A stretch of DNA of 64,000 bases from Astrothelium macrocarpum (Eukaryota > Ascomycota > Dothideomycetes > Trypetheliales > Trypetheliaceae): contig JAGEMR010000033.1 in NCBI GenBank assembly GCA_021030915.1, positions 186,001 through 250,000 of the forward strand. The letters run 5' to 3'. This document shows, in pieces, positions 54,989 through 64,000 of the stretch. A program made the translations under genes and the position numbers. Each line of letters begins with the position of its first letter. Position 1 is the stretch's first letter. The notes beneath the pieces were generated by a model. The model did not search any database. It was not told the DNA's origin and worked only from the letters and a program-made list of their open reading frames with translations.

Positions 54989-55945
54989 CTAAGTGTGAAG
55001 AAGTTCAACCGCAAGACACCTACCACGCAAATTGCCTGATGCTTGCTTTCTTCTGATTACCATTCCGTGTAGAGACTCGGATAGCTTCCGGCGAACGAGA
55101 GCAGGTACAAGGAGAATCAGCCCATTGTCTCGCCCTTCCAAAGGGATGGAGTCACTTGCCGATTTCGAAGATGCAATGTATTTGCTCCGTAGATGGCCAC
55201 AACTTCGCTTCCTTGTAAGTTGCGAGTATGTTGGACTTGATGGTGATTCGTTGGTGGACTTTAACGATTCGCCAGAGGCTAGCGGTGGAGCCCGTGGATC
55301 CATAAAGGCAGTGGGATGCTCCAAAAGTGCTGTCAATCTTCCTAAATAAGACTCTAGATTGCTTCTTGTCATGATTCCAATGGAAGACTCGTCCAGAACA
55401 AACGCTCCAGAATGCCAATCATCTGTAACTCCGCCTTCACTTTCTAACGCGCTCCGAAGACGAGACTGGTCCCTCTCTTCAGTGAAGCTCGGAAGCTCTA
55501 GACTTGGCTCCAAGCTTTTAGGCACGTTTAAGGCGATTGGCAATAATGCATATCTGTCGGCGAAGTTGCAATCGATAATATCATGATCTTTGAAGATTGG
55601 TGAACAGCGATATCTGCCAGAGCCTGAATGTTGAGATTTCAGGGACATTTGGAGATTCTGGTCTCCCTGATGTTCTCGAGAATTATTGTTTTCACCTGTT
55701 TGGGTACTTTTTAGCCGATTGCAAGGCTCTGTTTGTGCCAGCTGAGATTTTTTAGGATCGTGATCGTGATCGATCGATGCATTGGAAGTGTCTCGGCTCA
55801 ATGAGTTGAAAGAAACTAACGTAAGAATCTTGTCCATTGTGCGACGTGCCAGTGACGCAAGGTCGTGACTGCGATCGGTCTCCCGTGCTGCTAAAATTCG
55901 AGGGTCTTCTCTACGAGAATTGAGAAGAAATGGATAGAACCTCAT
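54989..55945 (-). CDS. Uncharacterised 318-aa protein next to the AT-rich block
   Basis: Single-exon frame of 318 residues from the ATG at 55945, with normal base composition. I do not recognise the family. The sequence is Ser/Asp/Arg-rich and mostly polar, with a His/Asp run (SIDHDHDPKKS) at about residue 60 and a more ordered centre (FADRYALLPIALNVPKSLEP). No signal peptide is evident, since the N terminus (MRFYPFLLNSRREDP) is too polar after residue 8. It lies between a DNA transposon and an AT-rich retroelement block, a setting where lineage-specific genes often occur. It could have unseen 5' exons upstream of 55945. Confidence 0.5.
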   Translation of the reverse strand: MRFYPFLLNSRREDPRILAARETDRSHDLASLARRTMDKILTLVSFNSLSRDTSNASIDHDHDPKKSQLAQTEPCNRLKSTQTGENNNSREHQGDQNLQMSLKSQHSGSGRYRCSPIFKDHDIIDCNFADRYALLPIALNVPKSLEPSLELPSFTEERDQSRLRSALESEGGVTDDWHSGAFVLDESSIGIMTRSNLESYLGRLTALLEHPTAFMDPRAPPLASGESLKSTNESPSSPTYSQLTRKRSCGHLRSKYIASSKSASDSIPLEGRDNGLILLVPALVRRKLSESLHGMVIRRKQASGNLRGRCLAVELLHT

Positions 55946-56515
55946 GTTTGATGCCTTCGTGAAGCTTTATTTGATATAGTCGAAAACACTCGCAGTGATC
56001 AACGAAAGTGTCTTTGTAAGTATCAAACGACCAAAAGATTACGTTACAGTGGACTGAGAAAAATGCGCGGAGTAAAATGCCAGTGGCCTTTTCTTTCGTA
56101 GAGCTCGATACAGACAAAAAGAAACCAACACTACCGAAGATACAGGACAGACCTGGATTTTTGGCTTTCATGTTCGCCTGCTTGTGATGTCTTGAGATTG
56201 TGACTCTCATAAAGAACCACGGCAAACTCGAAGATTGAATTGACTAAAAATGCATCTCCGCTTTGTGCACCTTCAAAAATGGACTTCATCTTTTATCACA
56301 TACTGAAATTGTAGCTTGTCTCGTTGCATCATAGAAGTTTGGCCGTTTCACTGGCATTACAGAGACTTGATGATGATCTTGAAGAGATATTCTGGATCAA
56401 GCTATTGACTTTCTTAGGAGTAGGAAGAGTTTTGCAGTTTTCCGATCCCATGTCCAGACCGTTAGAGGATCTCACCACCTCATGCACGGCCCCACGTCGT
56501 GCACACTCCAATTAA
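55946..56515. other. Intergenic region up to the AT-rich boundary
   Basis: 570 bp of normal composition. It ends with a GC-richer stretch holding an imperfect inverted repeat (tgcacg...cgtgca, about 56481-56501). Composition then drops abruptly at about 56516. Confidence 0.5.
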
Positions 56516-58229
56516 TTCTCACCACCACACATTCGAATTAAATTATCTCAATAACAACAAATAATTATGAAATAAAATTAAATTCAAATTAATACTGAGA
56601 TTCGTGCGAATATAACTTATCGTTCAATTTAATATTTAAAGTGTTGTGAAAGATTGATGCGCTGTTCCGAACGAATTGAAGAAAAATTCGCTTCAGATTG
56701 ATTTGAAGATTTCTTATTCGCTATCATAATATTTTAAATCAAATTTATTGAAATCGTTGAAATACGCTATTTCTATTTATTTCGTTTAATTTCGTTTTTT
56801 AATTATTTATTCGTTATTCGCTATTTAATAATCTGTTATTTTCGTTATTATTCAGTAATTTGTTATTCCGCTCGCTATTTTTTATTTCTCTATCTTATTC
56901 ATTTATATTCTATTTTGAATTCTATCTCAATTTGTTTATCAATTTTTCGTTGAATTTATAAATCTTTTTTTATTGAATATTATTCTATTTCTTTTCTTTC
57001 TATTATTATAATATTTCACGGATTTATAATATTTTATTCGGATTATAAAATAATATTCTATTATATTTTTCAAATATTTCCATTTATTTACGGCGGTTTA
57101 TTCATTATTTTTGAATTTTCAATATCTTTTTTAAATTCGAATTTTTTATTCTGAATAATTCATTTTTTATAATAATTCTGAATATTATTTTTTCAAATTT
57201 ATCAATTTATTTTTATTACGAAATATTTAATCAAATATTAAATTATTTATAAAACTGTCTTCAATATTTTATAATAATTTCAATAAATGATTCTGAATTG
57301 GAAGAATGATTTGAATATTTTTGAATATTAATTTAAATAAATATAATTAATGAATTAAATAAATATAATTAATGAATTAAATGATTTTAATTCTATTTTG
57401 AATCATTCATTAATAATATTTTCAGATATAAATATTCGTTATTATATTATTCAGAATAACCGAAAGAAATCAATCTTGATAATACGAATAAATTCTGAAA
57501 TTTATTAGATTTATTTATTTAATTCGGTGGAATAATATACCGTCAGAAAATTGAATAAATTCATATTCAATGACTGAAATCGATAAATCGAATAAAAAGA
57601 ATATATAATAATAAAAATTCAATAATCATGATAATAATTAAAAAATTTTATAAATATATGATTATTATAATCATCAAAAATGAATAATCTCCATTTAAGA
57701 TTATTATTCGTTTTATTTTTGATATTTTTATTGAATATTTTAATGATTTAGACTGATCCAATTTTATCATTTATTCAACCAATTAAAAATAATATAAAAT
57801 TATATTTATGAATAATGGAATTCATATTATCAAATCATATTTCTTATATAATATTTGATTCAATATCATAAATAAAAAATAATGATAAAATTTAATCGTT
57901 CATATAAATGGCGATGAGAATAATAATTCATAAATAAAAATTATTTATTTCTGATTTTCGAAAAAATTCTCATTCGAAAATTGATTTATTAAATATACGA
58001 TGGTGATATAATATCTGGCCTATAATGAAATCTTTTTCGTTCATATTATATATATTATATAATACGATTTTATATTGGATAATTTTGGTGATTATTTAAT
58101 AAATAATAAATAGAAAAATAAACGAAATTAATTAATCGTATTATTTCAAAATATAATTGTATTTATTTATAATTATTCATTTTTTTTCGAATGAGATCAA
58201 ATATAATGAGAAACGCTGATTTTAATTAC
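56516..58229. other. AT-rich, RIP-like sequence of unknown origin
   Basis: 1.7 kb of very low GC, dominated by TpA and ApT with stops in every frame. It includes one local tandem duplication near 57338-57378 (ataattaatgaattaaata, twice). I could not identify a protein domain. It may be the 5' LTR body of the next element or an older repeat. Confidence 0.6.
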
Positions 58230-58232
58230 AAT

Positions 58233-58400
58233 CGGTAATTGTTAAGAACGCTAGGAAGGCGTTGTACTCACAAATTCAGCGTGAGCCCTTGAGCAAAAGG
58301 CTCACAGGTTCACTTCAGTATAAATATATAAAAACGCAACGCGATCATTATAACCTCGTTATATTCAAAATCATTCTTTAAATTAGCCTTTAATAATGTC
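58233..58400 (+). repeat. Probable end of the 5' LTR with TATA box
   Basis: An island of higher GC containing a hairpin (gtgagcc 58281-58287 with ggctcac 58299-58305) and, 14 bp further, TATAAATATATA at 58319-58330. It is followed by a pyrimidine-purine mixed stretch, as at an LTR transcription start. The exact LTR limits cannot be set because the flanks are decayed. Confidence 0.5.
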
Positions 58401-59280
58401 TTTAATAGAATTTTGAATTATCAAATCATATTATTTTTTATTAATTCAGTTTTTTACCGATTCATTTTAAAAGTCATTTTGATTCCGAATAAATTTAATT
58501 TTAAAAATATTTAAAATCATAATACGTTAAATATTTTTAAAATGAGTCAATAAGAATAATCGTAAAATGGTGATGATTTATCCCAGATTAAAAGAAATCG
58601 ATTCATATCATGATTTGACGAAAAGGCCAGAAAATCTGATGATTTTTATGAAAACTGTTTCAAAATGGAAGATTGATTTAATATTATTCAATTATATTTT
58701 ATATTCGAAAATATTATGATAATCAATTAATCTTTTTTTATAATTATATTTATGAAAGAAAGAATATTTTATTAAATCTGATCATATTTCATTAATTATA
58801 TAACAGGAATTGGAAATCAGATAATCAATAATATATTCCAAAATTTTGGTATATTTAAAAAAGAAATTATTAAAATATTCGGAATATTTAATCAATAAAT
58901 AATAATTGAATAAATAATTCTGAATATCAAATAAAAGATTTTAATAATAAATTATATAATCAGATTCCAGAAATATATTCAATAAATCGAATAAAATAAT
59001 GAAATATTCCATTTTATATTCTATAAAAAATTTAAAAATAATGTTAAAGATGAATTAATATATTATATAGATATCACAGATATTCTATTATAATTAATGA
59101 AAATAATGATTGAATTAGATGATAAATTATATATAAGAATTCTAAAAAAAAGAAGAGGCCGAAAATTAACCGTTGAATAAAAAAATTCACGAATTTAGAA
59201 TAATGATTATAATAATCTGATGGATTTTAATTTTATTAAAAAAGAAAAAAAAAAGAATAATATTTATTCGAAAAAGGAAT

Positions 59281-59340
59281 TTAAAAATAAAAAATATTAT
59301 TTTTGCGGAAAAAAGAAATATTTTATAAAAAATTACCGAT
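59281..59340 (+). pseudogene. Decayed gag zinc knuckle
   Basis: The frame reads Y-Y-F-C-G-K-K-K-Y-F-I-K-N-Y-R, which aligns with a C-x2-C-x4-H-x4-C knuckle in which C and H codons have mutated to Y (TGT to TAT, CAT to TAT). Such G-to-A and C-to-T changes are what RIP produces. Confidence 0.6.
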
Positions 59341-60579
59341 TCAAATCCAATATAATATAATGAAAGATCGTAATCATGAAAAAAAAGATTAATATAATTT
59401 TAATAAATTATTCGAATAAAAAAATTTTAATTGAAAGAATCGTCCAGAAAATGTCCGATGAGAAAAATAAATGATAATTCGACTAATAGAATGATAATGA
59501 AAAGAATAATCCATTTCCGGTATCAGAAAATCTATAAAAAATCCGTATAAAAATACGAAAATATATTATACGATCAAATTAATAAATAAATCAAATTATA
59601 TAAAAATATCTAATAATTAAATTCATATTTTAATAATATATCGAAGAAATATTAAAATAATTTAATTATAAAAATTATTTTATGGCCAGATTATATATGA
59701 TTTTTAATTATTCAATATATATTATTATAATATAAATTTTTAAAGAATAATTCGGGATTTTAATAAAATTATTATCAGAAAATTTTAAAATATAAAAAAA
59801 TATTTTATATAATATAATTAATCCGAATCATAAATGATTAATTTTATTAAAAGAATATTGAAATTAGAAATATCAATTATCAAAATATCAAAAATATTAA
59901 AAAATAAAAAAAAATATTTGATAGAATAATATCATTGATACATAAAATTCACGATATTCTGAATATCAGAAAATATAATAATGATAATATTATAATAAAA
60001 ATTATAAAAAATATATATATAATCAATAATAAAAGAATGTATTTATAGATAAAGAAATAAAAAAAATTATATTCATAAATGCGCTATTATTCAAAAAAAA
60101 ATATAAAATATTTTCAAATAAATTTATCAATATAATTTATTTATAATTATTAGATTAGAAATTATTTTCAAAAATAATTAATTATAAATGAAGAATATCC
60201 AGATTATAAAAAAATATATTATTATTAATATAAGAATGAGAATTATGAAATTCATATAATAAAAAAATTAGAATAATATAAATAATAATTTTAGAAAAAT
60301 TGTAATTTTATTAATTATTTTATTCATTAAAAATAAAAAGGGGAATATATATTGATCAATGAACGATTTTATAAAAATAAAAAAAATTATTTATATTATA
60401 ATAATTATAAAATAATATAATATCTGCCTATATTCATCAGATAAATTACGATGAAAATATATTTATTATGAAAAAAAGATTTAGATTTTATATATAAAAT
60501 ATGTATATAAATTTAAATATTATTCAGATATTTAATCATTTATTATATATTATAATAATATTGGAAAAAAAAAAAGGAG

Positions 60580-62260
60580 ATTAAAATATTAATCGATTCA
60601 GAAATAAATAAGAATTTTATATTCAAAATATTTCAAAATTCATTGGATTTATCAATTAAATCAAAAGACCGAAAATATATAATACGCGTAATAATAGAAG
60701 AAAAAATGTCAGAAATCGGTGAAATTTCAGAAAAAATTTAATTAATATTTATAATTATCGTAAAATATATTAAAAAAATCATATTTGATATTATAATCAT
60801 AATCAGATATGATATTATATTAAAATTATCTTGATTATAATAATATAATCCAATAATTAATTAAAAAAATGGAGTATTAAAAATGAATAAATATAATTAT
60901 AGAATTATTTCGAAATTTTTATATTCAGATATAATAAAAGATAAAATGGATGACTATTTTATATAAATCATTTTAAAAAATAAAATTTTTATCAAAAGAA
61001 TCTCGGATATAATAAATATTCTAATAAAATAAAAAGATCGAAAAATTAATAATTTAAAAATAATTCTAATCATTTCTGAAATTCTTTTGAAATATAAAAA
61101 ATGAATATATCTTTTTAAAAAAGAATTAAATATTAAAATATTATCTAAATATCAATTATAAAATTATAAAATAAAATTCTTTATAAAAAAAAAATTTACA
61201 TTCAGATCCATTTATATATTATTTAATAAAAAATTTGAAATATTAAAAAAATATTTGAATAAAAATTTAAAAAAAGATTTTATTAAAAAATCGGAATCAT
61301 TTATAAAATATCCAATTTTTTTTATTTCAAAAAAAAAAAGGAAATTTATGATTTTATATAAATTATCAATAATTTAATAAAATAATAATCAAAAATTGAT
61401 ATTTATTATCAAATATTATAAAATTATAAAATAGATTTTCAGATATATAATGATTTATCAAATTGGATTTATTAAAAATTTATAATTTTATATAAATAAA
61501 AGAAAATAAAAAATGGAAAATAATATTTCGAATAAAATATAAATATTTTGAATATTTTATCATATCATTTGAATTCATAAATATATTAATCAATTATTAA
61601 ATATTTATTAATGATATATTAAAATTATATTTCGACAGATTTATAATAATATATTTAGATAATATTTTCATTTATTCAAAAATCAGAGAAAAATATACGC
61701 GATATATATAATAAATATTTAAAAAAATTTAATAAATGAAATTTACGACTGAAATTATTAAAATATGAATTTTAGATCAAAAAAATGAATTTTTTAGATT
61801 ATATTATTAGAATAAAAATCATAAAAATTGATCTGAATAAAATAAAATTAATTAAAAATTGACCAAAATCGAAAAATATAAAAAATATTCAATTCTTTTT
61901 GGAATTCGTCAATTACAATAGAAGATTTATTGATAAATATTTCTTTAAAATATAATCTTTAACGGAATTGATAAAAAAAAAAAAGGGCATTCATTTTCGG
62001 AAAGAATGAAAAAAAAAATATTCAAAATATTCAAAAAAGATTATTTACGAAATCCCATATTAAAAATTATCAAATCATTAGAATTAATATAAATTAAAAT
62101 TGATATATCCGATTTAATAATAAAATTATATTTATATCAGTAAATATAAAATAAAAAATGGTATCTAATAGAATATTATTTGAAAAAATTTTCAAAATCA
62201 GAATAGAATTATGATATTCATGATAAAGAATTTTTTATCATAATTATTATATTATAATAT
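60580..62260 (+). pseudogene. Decayed protease, reverse transcriptase and RNase H
   Basis: Protease is seen as LIDSEINKNFI at about 60589, where the family has D-S-G-A. The reverse transcriptase palm shows as D/N-N-I-F-I-Y-S-K-like sequence at about 61645-61690, followed by EFLDYIIRIK-like and NIQFFLEFVNYNRRFI at 61890-61935, the gypsy connection segment. RNase H shows as KIDISDLI at about 62098 and then YDIHDKEF at about 62210-62235. Many TAA and TGA codons interrupt each block. Confidence 0.8.
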
Positions 62261-62639
62261 TGGAAAATGTATATTAAAGAATCATTATTTTTGGAAATTT
62301 TTATAAATTATAAAAATTTCATTTATTTTATAATAATGAAATAATTAAATTAATAATAAATTAAATGATTAGAATTTTTAAAATAATACAAATTTATCAT
62401 TAAATATATATCAGAAAAAGACAATTCTAAAACTGATATTTTAAATCGAAAACCGGATTATATGATAAAAAAATAAAGAATTAAATAATTTTTCAAATTA
62501 ATCAAAATAATATATTATTAGAAAATTATAAAAAAATCAATATAATTTTAACCGTTTCTAAATAAAATTAATAAATAGAATAAAAAATTATAATTTCATA
62601 TGAAGAAATCAAAAAAATCATTAAAAAATATTATAATGG

Positions 62640-63870
62640 ATTATTTTATGAATATTCAGAAATTATATAAATTATCAGAAATATCTAATAAAACTGCCAT
62701 TTTAAAAAAATGAAAGAATATATCTAGAATTATATTATTAAATATGAATTATATCAAAAGAATAAATATAATATATAAATAAAAAAAAGAACGGTTATAT
62801 TAATAAAATTATTGTGTAAATTATTCGAATAAATCATCATAGATTTTATTATAAATTTATTAGAATCAAAAAATCCAATAATAGAATTAAAATATGATAT
62901 AATTATAATTATTATGAATAAATTAATGAAATATGTTATTATTAAATAATTCAAAAAAATGTATAAAACGATTCATATAATTGAATTATTATTCTAAAAA
63001 TTAATTAAATATTTTGAAATTCCGATAAATGTCATATCTGATAAAGATCGAAAATTTATATCAATTTATTAGAAAATAATTCTAAATAAATTCGGGATCA
63101 AATTGAAGATATTTATAATATATCATAAGAAAACAGACGGCCAGATAGAATATATGAATCAGACATTGGAATAATATTTAAAATATTATATAAATAATCA
63201 ATAAAATAATTAGATATCCTTATTATTTATGATATAATTAATATTAAATCAAAGAATGTCAATAACCATTCAAAAAATATCAATGGAATATATTTTAAAT
63301 TAAAATAATAAAAATTGAATCAAATAGGATATAAAAACATTTTCGGATCAGATATAATAAAATGTATTACAGAAATTAAAAATCTTGATAAAAATACGAA
63401 AAAATATTAAAAAAAATAATCAATAAATATAAATTAAAAATAAAAGAATCAATATTTTCAAAAAAAAAAGGATTTTAATTAAAAAAGAAAAATAAAATAT
63501 ACTTATTTATCAAAAATTTCAAAAATAAATTATTAATAAAGAAATTGGAACCGGTCAAAATCGGACCATTCTTAATATAAGAATAAAAAGAATCAATAAA
63601 TTTTAAATTAAAATTATCATAAAATATCAAAATTCATCCAGTATTCTATATATCCGTATTTCAATTAACAGATATAATAATATCATATCAAAAAATATTT
63701 TATTTTAAATTAGAAAAAGAAAATGAATTCGAAATTAAAAAGGTCATGAATTATCATAACCGCAAATATCTGGTCAAATGGAAGAAATATTCATATATAA
63801 AGAATATATAAAAACCGATAAAGAATCTAAAAAAATATCAGAAGAAAATTGAAAAATATTGAAAGAATAA
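62640..63870 (+). pseudogene. Decayed integrase and C-terminal chromodomain
   Basis: The integrase core is recognisable from ISDKDRKF at about 63036-63060 and YHKKTDGQIEYMNQTLE at 63117-63172, which carry the second acidic residue region and the Q-x-E-x-x-N pattern of the gypsy integrase. Downstream, NRKYLVKWKKYSYIKN at 63760-63808 followed by a stop and NLKKYQKKI is a chromodomain, placing the element among chromoviruses, which use it to target heterochromatin. Confidence 0.85.
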
Positions 63871-63889
63871 GACATAGGGTCTACCACGG

Positions 63890-64000
63890 TGTTATGAACC
63901 ACACCACCGCGTGGCTCACGCTGTACATGCGCTCCGCATACGATCAGCATCCGAATCTTATACATTTCGCACCCATATCTCCAAATCTAAATCTGAATTA
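63890..64000 (+). repeat. Start of the 3' LTR, cut by window edge
   Basis: After the last coding remnant and a purine-richer tract (gacatagggtctaccacgg), the sequence TGTTATGAACC begins at 63890, a usual start for fungal gypsy LTRs (TG...). It is followed by a GC-richer island with CCACCGCGTGG. Confidence 0.6.

Larger units (their letters stand above)
58230..64000 (+). mobile_element. RIP-decayed Ty3/gypsy chromovirus, continuing past the right edge
   Basis: Protein remnants occur in the canonical chromovirus order on the + strand: gag zinc knuckle (about 59281), protease (about 60590), reverse transcriptase (61080-61940), RNase H (62090-62250), integrase (62640-63240), chromodomain (63757-63860), then an LTR start at 63890. 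Every frame is broken by many stops, mostly TAA where tryptophan or glutamine codons would be expected, the footprint of C-to-T changes on both strands. GC is very low throughout except for short islands at 58235-58370 and 63880-63960. No intact copy is possible here. The element is inactive. Confidence 0.88.

Noticed and set aside
62754..62954. 66-codon frame in the AT-rich block with membrane-like composition
   Set aside because: Ile/Asn/Tyr-only composition is expected in AT-rich decayed DNA, and it overlaps integrase remnants on the other strand.
63880..64000. Possible telomere or contig end signal
   Set aside because: No TTAGGG or CCCTAA repeats. The sequence fits an LTR start instead.

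Overview
The window reads as nuclear DNA of a filamentous ascomycete, most likely a dothideomycete-like mould. Genes have many short GT-AG introns (about 45-125 bp) and several fungal-specific families occur (PRELI-like protein, mL58, fungal CorA-like and DUF3455 proteins). The right end falls into very AT-rich, stop-riddled retroelement DNA, as expected from repeat-induced point mutation (RIP). Spliced models below were built by hand from splice signals, reading phase and family motifs. They are inferences wherever no transcript is available. No tRNA, rRNA or CRISPR was found. || Layout. 0-13 kb is mostly conserved housekeeping: a phospholipase D-like protein cut by the left edge, a DUF218 protein, a Dcr2-like metallophosphatase, a four-helix claudin/PMP22-like membrane protein, the mitochondrial ketol-acid reductoisomerase ILV5, a CorA-like channel gene with an in-frame amber codon, a low-molecular-weight tyrosine phosphatase and a HAD hydrolase. 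13-27 kb holds a MOT1-type molybdate transporter, a secreted DUF3455 protein with a 36-bp minisatellite, an unusually GC-rich PRELI/UPS-family gene, a WKF-domain nucleolar-type protein, proteasome subunit alpha-1 (SCL1), an unrecognised 184-aa protein and mitochondrial ribosomal protein mL58. || 27.3-36.3 kb is an accessory metabolic block of four genes: cytochrome P450, MFS sugar-type permease, FAD monooxygenase and short-chain dehydrogenase. They lie as two divergent pairs (P450/permease and FMO/SDR). All four are intact after splicing, and the FMO uses a GC-AG intron exactly in its FAD-binding glycine motif. No backbone synthase or transcription factor is visible beside them, so a modification or catabolic cluster is the cautious reading. 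|| 37-39 kb has two convergent small secreted Ser/Thr-rich proteins with GPI-type tails. 41-45 kb is a 1394-aa mostly disordered protein with a possible histone-fold-like segment near the N terminus and four copies of a D-L-[AI]-D-F motif near the C terminus. 46-56 kb is gene-poor, with a small zinc-binding-like ORF, an F-box protein and two unrecognised disordered proteins. || 53.09-54.58 kb is a 1.5-kb DNA element with nearly perfect 87-99 bp terminal inverted repeats and an AT-rich decayed interior. From 56.5 kb to the right edge the DNA is an AT-rich block. From about 58.2 kb it is a RIP-decayed Ty3/gypsy chromovirus in which zinc knuckle, protease, reverse transcriptase, RNase H, integrase and chromodomain remnants can still be read in order on the + strand, running into the start of a 3' LTR at 63890.
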